Assembly: GCF_018885265.1 (NCBI RefSeq)
Contig: NZ_CP076538.1
Location: 1,090,001-1,154,000 of the forward strand
Reading direction: 5' to 3'
DNA: 64,000 nt
Origin: Amycolatopsis aidingensis
Lineage (GTDB): Bacteria; Actinomycetota; Actinomycetes; Mycobacteriales; Pseudonocardiaceae
Part shown: positions 11,720-20,215 of the stretch, in pieces
Numbering within the stretch: position 1 is the stretch's first letter
Layout: every line of letters starts with the position of its first letter
The notes under the pieces: model-generated
The model's input: the letters and a program-made list of their open reading frames with translations, nothing else
Told to the model about the DNA's origin: nothing
Databases searched by the model: none
Translations under genes and position numbers: made by a program

Positions 11720-12982
11720 ATGACTGCGACCGCTGCCCCCGCACGCCCCGTAACGCCACCGAACCGTCCCTCGGTCCGCATGGTGGTCGCCGCGGTCGCG
11801 GTCGCGGCGGCCGTCACGGCCGTCGTCGTCGCCGGCCTGGCGCTGCGCGACCGGATCTGGATGCTCGAGATCGACTTCAAGGTCTACAACGTGGCCGGCC
11901 TGGCTGTGCTGAACGGCATGTCGCCTTACGAGGCCGCGACCATCGACGGCTTCCTGTTCATCTACCCGCCATTCACCGCGCTGACATTCGTGCCGCTGGG
12001 GTTGATGAGCGTCGATGTCGGGTTCGCCGTCTGGACATTCATCACGGTGCTCGCTCTCGAGGCCGCGGTCTGGATCGCCTTCGGGCTGGTGGCCGTGGAG
12101 TCACCAGCCCGGCGGGCGAAGTTCGTCCTCCTGGCCACGGTGGCCGCACTACCCACGGCTCCGCTGGTGATGCACCTCAGCGTGGGTCAGATCAACGTGC
12201 TGCTCATGCTCCTCCTGCTCGCCGATCTCGCCCGCCGGCCCGGACGCTTCCAGGGCGTCGCCATCGGGCTCGCGGCCGGGCTCAAGCTGCTCCCGCTTCT
12301 CTTCGTCGCCTACTTCCTGATCACCCGCCGGATTCGCGCCGCGATGGTGTCCTTGGCGACCTTCGCGGCCACGGTGGTCGTCGGCTTTCTCGTGATGCCG
12401 GGCCCGTCCGCCGCATGGTGGTTCGACCTGATGCTGGACACCGGGCGGATGACGCCAGAGGGCGCGGCACCATTCAACCAATCGATGCGCGGCGTGTTAG
12501 GACAGTTGCCCGGGTTGCTGCACACCACGTGGTTCTGGCTGACGCTCGCGATCCCGGTCGGCGTGGCCGGGCTGGTGATCTCGGCATGGGCCAGCCGGCG
12601 GGGTATGGAAGCGGCCGGCGTCTTTGCCTGCGCGGTGACCGGGCTGTTGGTCTCTCCGGTCTCCTGGCCGGATCATTGGGTATGGGCGGTTCCTGGTCTC
12701 GCGCTCTGGCTGTGGTGGGCCCGGCATCGACGGAGCACGGCGAACGTGTGGGGGGTGGCGCTGGTGTGGCTGGTGCTGGCCGCCTGCGGCACGCTGATAT
12801 TCCTGATCGTGGTCAACGTGCCGGTGCTGTCCGCCGCAAGCACCCTGGTGCCCGGCAGCCTGACGACGTTGGTGGCGCTCAGCGGCATGACGTTGCTGAT
12901 CGGCCTCGGCTATCTCGGCACGCTTGCCGCCATACTGTGGCGTAAGGAACGTCAGTCCCCGGCTGCGAGCGTGCCGTCCTGA
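11720..12982 (+). CDS. GT87 (DUF2029) family integral-membrane glycosyltransferase
   Basis: 420 aa, very hydrophobic, with about 10-11 membrane helices. The early loop EIDFKVYNVAGLAVLNGMSPYE carries the acidic residue expected in GT-C enzymes, and IYPPFTAL is typical of GT87 polyprenyl-phosphate-dependent mannosyl/arabinosyl-type transferases. The ATG starts 1 bp after the stop of the GT2-GtrA gene, indicating translational coupling and a shared function, with the GT2 making the lipid-linked sugar that this enzyme would use outside the membrane. The acceptor is unknown. Confidence 0.85.
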   Translation: MTATAAPARPVTPPNRPSVRMVVAAVAVAAAVTAVVVAGLALRDRIWMLEIDFKVYNVAGLAVLNGMSPYEAATIDGFLFIYPPFTALTFVPLGLMSVDVGFAVWTFITVLALEAAVWIAFGLVAVESPARRAKFVLLATVAALPTAPLVMHLSVGQINVLLMLLLLADLARRPGRFQGVAIGLAAGLKLLPLLFVAYFLITRRIRAAMVSLATFAATVVVGFLVMPGPSAAWWFDLMLDTGRMTPEGAAPFNQSMRGVLGQLPGLLHTTWFWLTLAIPVGVAGLVISAWASRRGMEAAGVFACAVTGLLVSPVSWPDHWVWAVPGLALWLWWARHRRSTANVWGVALVWLVLAACGTLIFLIVVNVPVLSAASTLVPGSLTTLVALSGMTLLIGLGYLGTLAAILWRKERQSPAASVPS

Positions 12983-13014
12983 GCCCGGGCCTCGGGCGGC
13001 CCTCCGGCGCGAAG

Positions 13015-13452
13015 CTACGCCGCGGACCCGCCCAGGAGCGCCAGGTCCATGCCCGCCTGCTCGCACACGCCCCGAGGGTCGGCGACCAGTTTCCGCCGTT
13101 CCAGGTCCATCAGCCCGAGCGTGCAGCTGATTTCCGCGGAGAGGGTGCCGTCGGCCTTGTAGATGTCGGAGTTCATCACGAAGGTCTTGCCGGACCCGAA
13201 CTTGGTCTCGCAGGTCACGTCGATCACGTCACCCGCGCGCAGTTCCTTGCGGAAGCTGATGTGCGATTCCAGCAGCACCGCGGCCACGCCCCGGTCCCGC
13301 AGACCCCCGTTGAGCCCGCCCGCCTTCTCGATCAGCTCGAGCCTGGCGACCTCGGCATAGGAGTGGTACACGGCGTGGTTCACATGGCCCAGGGTGTCCA
13401 GCTCGTAGTGCCGCACCTTCAGCTGCACCCGGAAAGGTTCGCGCTCGGTCAC
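13015..13452 (-). CDS. acyl-CoA thioesterase (4HBT/hotdog fold)
   Basis: 145 aa. The motif [22 protein letters not shown] matches the active-site region of 4-hydroxybenzoyl-CoA-type thioesterases (D-x-x-GHVNN-like, with the Asp/His surroundings intact). The rest follows the hotdog fold through [15 protein letters not shown]. The GTG start at 13452 gives [19 protein letters not shown]. It lies 53 bp downstream of the DUF4191 gene on the same strand and may be in the same transcript. The substrate cannot be inferred. Confidence 0.87.
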   Translation of the reverse strand: MTEREPFRVQLKVRHYELDTLGHVNHAVYHSYAEVARLELIEKAGGLNGGLRDRGVAAVLLESHISFRKELRAGDVIDVTCETKFGSGKTFVMNSDIYKADGTLSAEISCTLGLMDLERRKLVADPRGVCEQAGMDLALLGGSAA

Positions 13453-13505
13453 GACCTCACTGTAAGCGCCCGCCCCGACAATACGGCGCGAACGTGATCG
13501 ATCAG

Positions 13506-14234
13506 CTAGCGGCGGCGGATGGTCCGCTGCATGTTGCGCATCTTGGCGCCCTGCGGCATCGGGCCCTTCGGCGTGGCGGCGCCGCGGTTGCCCAGCGCGG
13601 CCAGCTTGGCCTCCAGCGCGTCCACCTGCTTCGGCTTCAGGTTGCGGGGCAGCTTCATCAGGTGGCTCTGCAGCTTGCGCAGCGGGACCTGGCCCTCCTC
13701 GTGCCCGATCTGCACGTCGTAGATCGGCGTCTCGCCGACCAGCCGGGACACCCGCTTCTTCTCCTGCGCGAGCAGCCCCTTCACCCGGTGCGGGGCGCCC
13801 TCGGCGACCAGGACCACGCCGGGGCCGCCGAGCACCCGGTGCACCGCGTCCAGCTGGGTGGTGGCGGCCACCGTCTGCGTCACCCGCCAGCGGCCGCGCA
13901 GGTTGTCCAGGGCCCAGGCGGCCGCCCCCGGCTGGCCGTCGGCCTTGGCGTACACGGTCTTCTGCACCCGGCGACCGAAGATGATCACGGCGGCGAGCAG
14001 GCCGAGCATGATGCCGATCGGCAGCAGTGCCCACTGGATGCCGAGCAGGTAGCCGATGCCGAACACGACGCCGGTCACCACCAGGACCGCACCCACCATC
14101 CAGGGGATGAGGGCCTTGTCCTCCTTGCGCTGCATCTTGAACGCCTGGAAGATCTGCCCGCGCTTGGCCTTCTTCTCCGCGCGCTTGGCCTGCTTGGCCG
14201 CCTTGGCAGCTTCCTTGTCCTGCTTACCCGCCAT
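13506..14234 (-). CDS. DUF4191 membrane protein
   Basis: 242 aa. A Lys/Ala/Glu-rich N-terminus ([15 protein letters not shown]) is followed by two membrane helices (residues about 45-90: [21 protein letters not shown] and [18 protein letters not shown]) and a cytosolic domain with [11 protein letters not shown] and [21 protein letters not shown]. These match the actinobacterial DUF4191 family of unknown role. The ATG start is at 14234. It is divergent from uvrD2 across 66 bp. The C-terminus is basic ([11 protein letters not shown]). Confidence 0.85.
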   Translation of the reverse strand: MAGKQDKEAAKAAKQAKRAEKKAKRGQIFQAFKMQRKEDKALIPWMVGAVLVVTGVVFGIGYLLGIQWALLPIGIMLGLLAAVIIFGRRVQKTVYAKADGQPGAAAWALDNLRGRWRVTQTVAATTQLDAVHRVLGGPGVVLVAEGAPHRVKGLLAQEKKRVSRLVGETPIYDVQIGHEEGQVPLRKLQSHLMKLPRNLKPKQVDALEAKLAALGNRGAATPKGPMPQGAKMRNMQRTIRRR

Positions 14235-14300
14235 GTGTCCCAGGATACGGCCGGGTGGGCAGGCGTGGGTGCGTCGGCCCCCTCTGCGAGGATGCGGGCC

Positions 14301-16391
14301 GTGGGTAGCGCGCCATCCTCGAAGCCGGGCTCTGGTCTGCTGGACGGGCTCGATCCCGAGCAGCGGGCGGCCGCGTGTGCCCCGCGCGGGCCGGTCTGCG
14401 TGCTCGCAGGCGCCGGTACCGGCAAGACCAGGACGATCACCCACCGGATAGCCCACCTCGTCCGCTCCGGCCATGTGGCCGCCGGGCAGGTGCTCGCGGT
14501 CACCTTCACCGCGAGGGCGGCGGGAGAGATGCGGACCCGGCTGCGTGCGCTGGGGGTGGAGGGCGCACAGGCGAGGACCTTCCACGCGGCGGCCATGCGC
14601 CAGCTGCGCTACTTCTGGCCCCGGGTGGTCGGCGACCAGCAGTGGGACCTGCTCGACGGCAAGCTGCGGATGGTGGGCCAGGCGGCCAACCGGGTCGGCG
14701 CGAGCACCGAGGCCGAGGTGCTGCGCGATCTCGCCAGCGAGATCGAGTGGGCCAAGGCCTCGCTGGTCGGCCCGGACGACTACGCGGCGGTGGCGCTGCG
14801 TGCGCAACGGGACATCCCGGAGCCCGCGGCCAAGGTCGCCGAGGTCTACCGCGCCTACGAGGAGCTGAAGAACGGCGCCCGGCTGCTCGACTTCGACGAT
14901 CTGCTGCTGCACACCACCGCTGCCCTGGAGGAACACAGCGCGGTGGCCGAGGAGTTCCGCGACCGCTACCGCTGCTTCGTGGTGGACGAGTACCAGGACG
15001 TCACCCCGCTGCAGCAGCGGCTGCTGGACGCCTGGCTGGGCGGCAGGGACGACCTGACCGTGGTGGGGGACGCGAACCAGACGATCTACTCCTTCGGCGG
15101 CGCCTCGCCCCGGCAGCTGCTGGAGTTCACCAGACGCTTCCCGGAGGCCACCGTGGTGCGGCTGGAACGGGACTACCGGTCCACTCCGCAGGTGGTCGAG
15201 CTGGCGAACACGGTGATCGGCGCGGCGCGGGACCGGCCGGCGGGGTCCAGGCTCCGGCTGACCGGGCAGCGCCCGGACGGCCCGCCGCCGCGGTTCGCCG
15301 AGTACGAGGACGAGCCCGCCGAGGCCGCGGCCACCGCGCAGCGGATCCGGGAACTGCTCGACGACGGCGTACCGGCCAGCGAGATCGCCATCCTGTACCG
15401 GGTCAACGCCCAGTCGGAGGCCTACGAGCAGGCGTTGTCCGATCTGGACATCCCGTACCTGGTCCGGGGCGGGGAACGGTTCTTCGACCGGCGTGAGGTG
15501 CGCCAGGCGATGGCCGCGCTGCGCACCGCCGCCGCAAGAGACGGGGACCGCCGCGGCGATCTCGCCACCCTCGTGCGAGCCCTGCTGCACCCGGTCGGGC
15601 TGACCGAGCAGCCACCCTCGGGCGGGGCGGCCAAGGAACGCTGGGACGCGCTGCTGGCGCTGGTCGAGCTCGCCGAGGAGCTGGAGAACACCGTCGAGGC
15701 CCCCGAGCTGGCGCGGTACGTCGCCGAGCTGGAGCAGCGGGCCGCCGCGCAGCACCCACCTACCGTCGAGGGGGTCACCCTCGCCTCGCTGCACGCAGCC
15801 AAGGGCCTGGAGTGGGACGCGGTATTCCTGGTCGGCCTGGCCGAGGGCACCCTGCCGATCCAGCACGCGGACGGCGACAGTGGCGCCATCGAGGAGGAAC
15901 GCAGGCTGTTCTACGTGGGGATCACCCGCGCCAGGCAGTGGCTGGAGCTGTCCTGGGCGCTGGCCCGCGGCTCCGGTGGGCGCAGGCAGCGCAGGCGCAG
16001 CCGGTTCCTCTACGGGCTGCTGCCGGAACACCACCCCGCCGCGCGAGCCGGGCGCGGGCAGCCCAAGCCCGCCGCAAGGCAGACCAGCTGCCGGGTGTGC
16101 GGGTGCACGCTGACCGCGACCATGGAGGTCAAGCTCGGCCGGTGCACCGGCTGCCCCTCGGATGTGGACGAGGACCTGCTGGCCCGGCTCAAGGCCTGGC
16201 GCGTGGAGCGGGCGCGGGACCTGAAGGTGCCCCCGTTCGTCGTGTTCACCGACGCCACCCTGGTGGCGATCGCCGAGCAGCGCCCGGCCGACGACGGCGC
16301 GCTGGTGTCCATCTCCGGGATCGGGGCCAGCAAACTCGAGCGGTTCGGTGCCGAGGTGCTCGCCGTGGTGCACGGCTCCGGCCGCGGGTAG
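14301..16391 (+). CDS. uvrD2: ATP-dependent DNA helicase UvrD2 (SF1, HRDC)
   Basis: 696 aa, close to the mycobacterial UvrD2 length of about 700. Motifs in order: Walker [16 protein letters not shown] (near residue 35), motif [47 protein letters not shown] and [12 protein letters not shown]. After the motor comes the tetracysteine element CRVCGC plus CTGC, then a C-terminal HRDC domain; this combination identifies UvrD2 rather than UvrD1/PcrA. The GTG start at 14301 has GAGG 9 nt upstream; ATG at 14292 is possible. Its neighbour whiB7 is also conserved in mycobacteria. It unwinds DNA in repair and replication. Confidence 0.93.
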   Translation: MGSAPSSKPGSGLLDGLDPEQRAAACAPRGPVCVLAGAGTGKTRTITHRIAHLVRSGHVAAGQVLAVTFTARAAGEMRTRLRALGVEGAQARTFHAAAMRQLRYFWPRVVGDQQWDLLDGKLRMVGQAANRVGASTEAEVLRDLASEIEWAKASLVGPDDYAAVALRAQRDIPEPAAKVAEVYRAYEELKNGARLLDFDDLLLHTTAALEEHSAVAEEFRDRYRCFVVDEYQDVTPLQQRLLDAWLGGRDDLTVVGDANQTIYSFGGASPRQLLEFTRRFPEATVVRLERDYRSTPQVVELANTVIGAARDRPAGSRLRLTGQRPDGPPPRFAEYEDEPAEAAATAQRIRELLDDGVPASEIAILYRVNAQSEAYEQALSDLDIPYLVRGGERFFDRREVRQAMAALRTAAARDGDRRGDLATLVRALLHPVGLTEQPPSGGAAKERWDALLALVELAEELENTVEAPELARYVAELEQRAAAQHPPTVEGVTLASLHAAKGLEWDAVFLVGLAEGTLPIQHADGDSGAIEEERRLFYVGITRARQWLELSWALARGSGGRRQRRRSRFLYGLLPEHHPAARAGRGQPKPAARQTSCRVCGCTLTATMEVKLGRCTGCPSDVDEDLLARLKAWRVERARDLKVPPFVVFTDATLVAIAEQRPADDGALVSISGIGASKLERFGAEVLAVVHGSGRG

Positions 16392-16459
16392 CCGTCCCCG
16401 GTTCGTCCGGCAAAGCCCCTGATCAGAGCCTGTCTTCGGCGGATCGTGGAGATTTCTGG

Positions 16460-16497
16460 AAAATCAGTTGCACCGGTGTGCCCAGGAGCAATAGCCT
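16460..16497 (+). promoter_or_regulatory. WhiB7-type autoregulatory promoter (predicted)
   Basis: AAAAT (16460-16464) lies three bases upstream of a -35 element TTGCAC (16468-16473), followed after 18 bp by a weak -10 TAGCCT (16492-16497). WhiB7-dependent promoters in mycobacteria are known to carry an AT-rich block just upstream of the -35 that the WhiB7 AT-hook contacts. The start would be near 16504, giving whiB7 a leader of about 475 nt. Confidence 0.6.
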
Positions 16498-16585
16498 GCA
16501 GGTACTGGGTGGAGCGCCCACGTTTGTCCGGCCGGTGGGGACGCGGCCGACGGCGTCGGCTGAGCTGAGAGAGGAGGTGTCAGGA

Positions 16586-16843
16586 ATGAAGAGCTACGAC
16601 TACTGCAGCTTCCCTGGCGCCTCCCTGCGCCGTGCCGCCATGCCGGCCGTGCTCGCGGGCCAGGGGATCAATGTGTCCTGGGCCGGCCCGGTCATCCAGC
16701 AGATCATGCCCGTCGCTCGCGCGCGTGCCGAGTTCGGCCTGCTCGCTGAGGCCGAGCACGCCGCCATCCGTCCGGTGACCTTTGACCTGCTGACCGACAA
16801 GCCGGTCAGTGTTCCGTCGTCTGAACATGAGCGAAGTCCCTGA
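16586..16843 (+). CDS. 85-aa ORF in the whiB7 leader, candidate regulatory uORF
   Basis: Begins MKSYDYCSFPGASLRRAAM and ends with SSEHERSP. No recognised domain. The ribosome site GAGAGGAGG about 10-16 nt upstream of ATG 16586 is strong. It lies between the WhiB7-like promoter and the hairpin preceding whiB7. Its stop TGA (16841-16843) sits inside a 6-bp hairpin, CCTGAC (16839-16844) with GTCAGG (16851-16856), so a terminating ribosome would disrupt it. It may be a true small protein, a sensing uORF for whiB7, or both. Translation is likely; the role is inference. Confidence 0.65.
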   Translation: MKSYDYCSFPGASLRRAAMPAVLAGQGINVSWAGPVIQQIMPVARARAEFGLLAEAEHAAIRPVTFDLLTDKPVSVPSSEHERSP

Positions 16844-16866
16844 CAGCTCCGTCAGGAGAACAGGCT

Positions 16867-16908
16867 CACGAAGGCCGCGGAACCGTTACCGGATCCGCGG
16901 CCTTCGTG
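16867..16908 (+). terminator. GC-rich hairpin before whiB7 (candidate attenuator)
   Basis: A perfect 15-bp stem, CACGAAGGCCGCGGA (16867-16881) with its complement at 16894-16908 and a 12-nt loop. No T-run follows, so it could be an actinobacterial terminator without a U-tract or an attenuator. It lies 23 bp past the 85-aa ORF and 70 bp before whiB7. Confidence 0.65.
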
Positions 16909-16978
16909 CTGTTCGGGCCAGGTTTTGGCCCGGGCCGCCGCAGTAACACCAAACCGCCACAACACACAAGGAGAACGG

Positions 16979-17350
16979 ATGTCATCGGCCCTCGCCTTCG
17001 CAGCAGGGAAGGCGTTACCCGACGAACTCGTCGACCCTGGCGTCGGCGACCTGCTCGATGCGGTCGCCGCGCCGGACCGGGAACTGCCCTGCCGTGCGGG
17101 CGACGCGGACCTGTGGTTCGCCGAAGCCCCCGCGGACCTCGAGCGGGCCAAGCGACTGTGCGCCGACTGCCCGGTGCGGGATGCCTGCCTGGCAGGTGCG
17201 CTGGCCCGCCGCGAGCCGTGGGGCGTCTGGGGCGGGGAGATCTTCGAGCGCGGTGCCGTCGTGGCGCGCAAGCGTCCGCGGGGCCGTCCGCGCAAGAACC
17301 CCGTCGCCGAGCAGGACACAGCAAACGGACAACGGAGCGCCGCAGCATGA
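16979..17350 (+). CDS. whiB7: WhiB7-type redox-sensitive transcription factor with AT-hook
   Basis: 123 aa. The four [4Fe-4S] ligand cysteines are C38, C61, C64 and C70 (C-x22-C-x2-C-x5-C), followed by the family turn GVWGG (82-86) and a C-terminal AT-hook RGRPRK (101-106), which is specific to the WhiB7/WblC subfamily. WhiB7 binds the primary sigma factor and turns on intrinsic antibiotic-resistance genes. ATG 16979 has AAGGAG 8 nt upstream. Position next to uvrD2 matches mycobacteria. The leader carries an autoregulatory-type promoter, an ORF and a hairpin. Its last codons overlap the start of the next gene (ATGA). Confidence 0.94.
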   Translation: MSSALAFAAGKALPDELVDPGVGDLLDAVAAPDRELPCRAGDADLWFAEAPADLERAKRLCADCPVRDACLAGALARREPWGVWGGEIFERGAVVARKRPRGRPRKNPVAEQDTANGQRSAAA

Positions 17351-17595
17351 ACCAGATCATCGTGACGCCCCGGCGCCCGATTCGCACCGACCGTAATCAG
17401 CCGTTCGGCACGCCGACAGCCGCGCCGAACATGTTCAAGGAGATTCCGCAGATGTTGCTGTACGAAGAGCTGGCAAGAGCTCGAATACGGGATGTCGAAG
17501 CGGCCGTCCGCGGCCACCGGGTACCGCCTTCGCGGCGGTTCGCAGGCCGGTGGTTCCGGGCGGCCCGCGGGAGGGCCAGATCCCGCCGTTCCTGA
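17347..17595 (+). CDS. small basic protein translationally coupled to whiB7
   Basis: 82 aa, very basic, especially the Arg-rich C-terminus (GRWFRAARGRARSRRS). The central MLLYEELARARIRDVEA resembles a small actinobacterial family of short proteins with that helix; no function is known to me. The ATG at 17347 overlaps the whiB7 stop as ATGA, so it is translated with WhiB7 and would be induced with it. Basic charge suggests RNA, DNA or ribosome contact, but this is inference only. A strong terminator follows. Confidence 0.7.
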   Translation: MNQIIVTPRRPIRTDRNQPFGTPTAAPNMFKEIPQMLLYEELARARIRDVEAAVRGHRVPPSRRFAGRWFRAARGRARSRRS

Positions 17596-17616
17596 GACTG
17601 TTCCTGACTGGCGCTG

Positions 17617-17659
17617 ATGCGGAGTGGGCGGTATCTCGCGCCCACTCCGCATCATCCTT
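17617..17659 (+). terminator. terminator of the whiB7 transcript
   Basis: A perfect 14-bp stem, ATGCGGAGTGGGCG (17617-17630) with its complement at 17639-17652, an 8-nt loop and then CATCCTTT. It starts 21 bp after the stop of the 82-aa gene. Confidence 0.82.
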
Positions 17660-17802
17660 TCGTGGCGCCGTCCAGGGACCTGCCCGCCAGGCGAGCCCTC
17701 GCCGCGCCCGGGCAACCGCTCCGCCCTGCCTCTGGGCCCTCCCCCCTCCCGCCCCCTCCGTTGTGGAAAACCGATCGGCGTGGCCCGGCGCTCGATGCTT
17801 AG

Positions 17803-18681
17803 ATGCCGTTCGTGTCAGCACATACTCATGACGACCTGGACTGGGCGGCGGAGCTGCCCCGGATGCGTCGGTTGGACGCACTCGAGAAAGACAGCCTGCG
17901 CGCGGTGGCCGACCGGCTGGTCGTGGACCTGCCGCCCGGCGGCACGGTGGTGGACGTCGGCTCCGGCTCGGGAGGCATGAGTGCCGCCCTCGCCGGTGCG
18001 CTCGCCGCGGGCCAGGGCGGGCGCATCATCCTGCTGGACGCCGTGGACGAACTCCTCGAGGCCGCCGGCAACGCCGCGGCAGAAGCAGGACCGGGCATCT
18101 CGATCGACACCGTCGTCGCCGATGCCGGCACGGCCCCGATACGCGAGCTGGTGCCGGCCGCCGACCTGATCTGGGCCTCGGCCGTCGTGCATCATCTCCC
18201 CGATCAGCAGGCCGCCATCGACCGGCTGGCAGCGGCCCTGCGCTCCGGTGGCCACCTCGCCCTCGCCGAGGGCGGCCTCGACCAGCGACTGCTGCCCTGG
18301 GACCTGGGCGTGGGCAAGCCGGGACTGGAAGGCAGGCTGCATGCCGCGCGGGAAGCGTGGTTCCTCGAACTCCGGACCTCGATGCCGGACGCCGTCCGGA
18401 TGCCGTACGGCTGGTCCACCGCGCTCAGCAACGCCGGGCTGGTCGAGGTCACCTCCTTCACCTACCTGGTGGACCATCCGGCACCCGCCACGGGCCCGGT
18501 ACTGGACTACGCGCTCGAACGGCTCGCCTGGCTCGCCGAGATCACCGACGACCGGCTCGAGCAGGAGGACCGCGACGCGCTGCGCCTGCTACTCGATCCC
18601 CAGGCACCGGAGTACCTGGGCGCCCGGACCGATGTCTTCCTGAAGTACGCCCGGACCGTGCACTACGGTCGGCTGCCATGA
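17803..18681 (+). CDS. class I SAM-dependent methyltransferase
   Basis: 292 aa. Rossmann-type methyltransferase with motif I TVVDVGSGSGGMSAALAG (residues about 47-64), an acidic strand end IILLDAVDELLEAA, the motif IV-like DLIWASAVVHHLPDQQAA and a LRSGGHLALAEGG segment. This is the UbiE/Methyltransf_11 type acting on a small molecule or unknown acceptor; rRNA methylation is possible but no rRNA-methylase signature is seen. ATG 17803 lies 143 bp downstream of the whiB7 terminator, so it is probably transcribed on its own. No WhiB7-type box was found close to its start. Confidence 0.85.
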   Translation: MPFVSAHTHDDLDWAAELPRMRRLDALEKDSLRAVADRLVVDLPPGGTVVDVGSGSGGMSAALAGALAAGQGGRIILLDAVDELLEAAGNAAAEAGPGISIDTVVADAGTAPIRELVPAADLIWASAVVHHLPDQQAAIDRLAAALRSGGHLALAEGGLDQRLLPWDLGVGKPGLEGRLHAAREAWFLELRTSMPDAVRMPYGWSTALSNAGLVEVTSFTYLVDHPAPATGPVLDYALERLAWLAEITDDRLEQEDRDALRLLLDPQAPEYLGARTDVFLKYARTVHYGRLP

Positions 18682-18695
18682 CCGGCGGGAACGAA

Positions 18696-18864
18696 CCGGG
18701 CCGATGAGCGGCGAGGTGACGCCGAGCGAGCATCGTAGGTCCGGCCCGCGGGCCGGGGAGCGCAGCGAGAAGGAAACCGGGCCGATGAGCGGCGAGGTGA
18801 CGCCGAGCGAGCATCGTAGGTCCGGCCCGCGGGCCGGGGAGCGCAGCGAGAAGGAACCGAGCCA
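18696..18864 (+). repeat. tandem duplicated 81/80-bp palindrome-containing element
   Basis: Two nearly identical copies (about 18696-18776 and 18777-18856), each starting around ACCGGGCCGATGAGC, containing the perfect 16-bp palindrome CCGGCCCGCGGGCCGG and ending in GAGCGCAGCGAGAAGGAA. The start of a third copy (ACCGAGCCAATGAGC) merges into the next gene's ribosome site and ATG. The ATGs are 81 and then 80 bp apart, so the units are not one reading frame. It fills the gap between the methyltransferase and the 66-aa gene. Confidence 0.9.
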
Positions 18865-19065
18865 ATGAGCACGAGCGGTGCCAGGGACGAGGACGCGCCC
18901 GCGGCCTGCTTTCGCTGCGGGGCACGGCGCGACCCGGCGGATCCCGGCCAGCGGCTGGCCTGGGTTGCCGACTTCGACCAGGGCACCAAGCGCTGGCTGT
19001 GCCCGTCCTGCGCCCGGCAGCACGTTCGCGATATCGAAGGGAAGCTGCCCGGCGAGTACTGGTGA
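18865..19065 (+). CDS. small zinc-ribbon-like protein
   Basis: 66 aa with two CxxC knuckles (CFRCGAR at about residue 16 and CPSCARQH at about residue 51), suggesting one bound zinc. Also conserved-looking is WVADFDQGTKRWLCPSC and the C-terminal IEGKLPGEYW. Family unnamed as far as I can tell. The ribosome site AAGGAA is supplied by the end of the preceding tandem repeat, 9-13 nt upstream of ATG 18865. Probably co-transcribed with the methyltransferase through the repeat. Confidence 0.72.
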   Translation: MSTSGARDEDAPAACFRCGARRDPADPGQRLAWVADFDQGTKRWLCPSCARQHVRDIEGKLPGEYW

Positions 19066-19134
19066 GCGGGCGCCGGCCGGGCCGGGGGCGCGCTCGATGG
19101 TCACCCTGACTGCTGCGGGTTGACACAGGGGGCG

Positions 19135-20073
19135 TCATGCCGCTACCGCCCGCACCGACTGCACGGCAGGCCGGGGCCTGCGTGCCGCGTTGCGGAAAGC
19201 GCGGACCAGCTGCTTGCGCACTTCCCCTGGCTCGGCATGCAGCTGGTCGGCCGTAGTGCGTACCAGCACCACCCCGGCCGCGGTCAGCGCGAGATGATGC
19301 AGCCGGCCGGTGCCGTCCCGCGGCGGGCCGAGTTGCCAGGCCATCCCCACCTCGTCCCACCACGCGTCGGCCGTGCCGATCGGCCTGCCGCGCAGATCAC
19401 AGACGGTCACGCCCCAGGAAGGCGCGGGCATCGGCAGCTCGGCCACCAGCCGCCTGGCCGGCGCGTACCGCGCCGCCTCCCGCATCGGCCCGAGCTCGCG
19501 CAGGGCGAGCCGGACCGCGGCGGTACCGCGCTGACTACCCCGGTCCAGCTCCGCGTGCAACTGCTCAGCCGAGCACAGGCCCTGGCGCAGCGGCAACGCC
19601 AGCAGCTTGCCCAGCCGCTCCGGATCACCCTCCCTGCGCGCCGCGTCCAGCACCGCCCGCTCCGGCGGGGCGAACGGCAGACCGTCGATCCATACCGGGT
19701 CGGGCGGCCGCGCGGTGCGTTCCAGCAGGAACCACTCCGGTGCCGACCTCCGCCGGTATCTCGGCACCAGGACATGCACCAGGCGCGGTGGAGGCAGCTC
19801 CACCCCGTGCGCGTCGAGTGCATCGCACCCGGTCAGCACGGCGTCCGCGCCGAACTGGCCGATCGCGGCGCGCAGCAACTGCAGGCGGGTCGGAGAACCG
19901 GTGCCGAGCAGGACCACCGAGGAGGTCAGCCGCCGCCACTGGCCGCCGGGACGGCAGCGGGTGGCGATGACCCGGTCGGATATCCCGGCCGCGTGTAGCT
20001 GTGCTTTGGTGACCACCCCGTCGGTGGCCCCGGTACGTGGCGCGGTCATCGCCGCGCGGATTGCGTGGGTCAT
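19135..20073 (-). CDS. AbiEi/DUF559-like protein of unknown role
   Basis: 312 aa. The N-terminus (GVVTKAQLHAAGISDRVIATRCRPGGQWRRL) is the winged-helix segment shared with AbiEi-type antitoxins, followed by an endonuclease-like fold region (AVLTGCDALDAHGVELPPPRLVHVLVP, then GRPIGTADAWWDEVGMAWQ and VVLVRTTADQLH). Such single genes are common and multi-copy in actinobacteria. No partner AbiEii nucleotidyltransferase toxin is adjacent, so a toxin-antitoxin role is not supported here. The ATG at 20073 was chosen; ATG 20049 is possible. Ends convergent with the zinc-ribbon gene. Confidence 0.75.
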   Translation of the reverse strand: MTHAIRAAMTAPRTGATDGVVTKAQLHAAGISDRVIATRCRPGGQWRRLTSSVVLLGTGSPTRLQLLRAAIGQFGADAVLTGCDALDAHGVELPPPRLVHVLVPRYRRRSAPEWFLLERTARPPDPVWIDGLPFAPPERAVLDAARREGDPERLGKLLALPLRQGLCSAEQLHAELDRGSQRGTAAVRLALRELGPMREAARYAPARRLVAELPMPAPSWGVTVCDLRGRPIGTADAWWDEVGMAWQLGPPRDGTGRLHHLALTAAGVVLVRTTADQLHAEPGEVRKQLVRAFRNAARRPRPAVQSVRAVAA

Positions 20074-20215
20074 GCCTCGAGCCTGCAGGGCGGGGTGTGC
20101 CCGGCGCAGGAAAATCCTGCGGCTGTGGACAACTCGGGGCGTCAACGGGCGATAACCGACCTTCGCCGCCGACCTGTGGACAACTCGGGAGGTCCGCGGC
20201 GGACCTCCCGACGGC

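Noticed and set aside
13494..14300. N-terminal extension of uvrD2 by about 270 codons.
   Set aside because: It is the antisense of the DUF4191 gene; helicase motifs begin near 14330.
13506..16373. A 955-codon minus-strand frame across uvrD2.
   Set aside because: Only its C-terminal 242 codons (from 14234) look like a protein (DUF4191); the rest is the antisense of uvrD2.
18690..18864. The 81/80-bp repeat as part of a repeat protein fused to the 66-aa gene.
   Set aside because: The two spacings differ by one base, so the frame is not kept between units and the third copy.
19135..20073. An AbiE toxin-antitoxin system.
   Set aside because: There is no adjacent AbiEii-type nucleotidyltransferase; the gene appears as a singleton.
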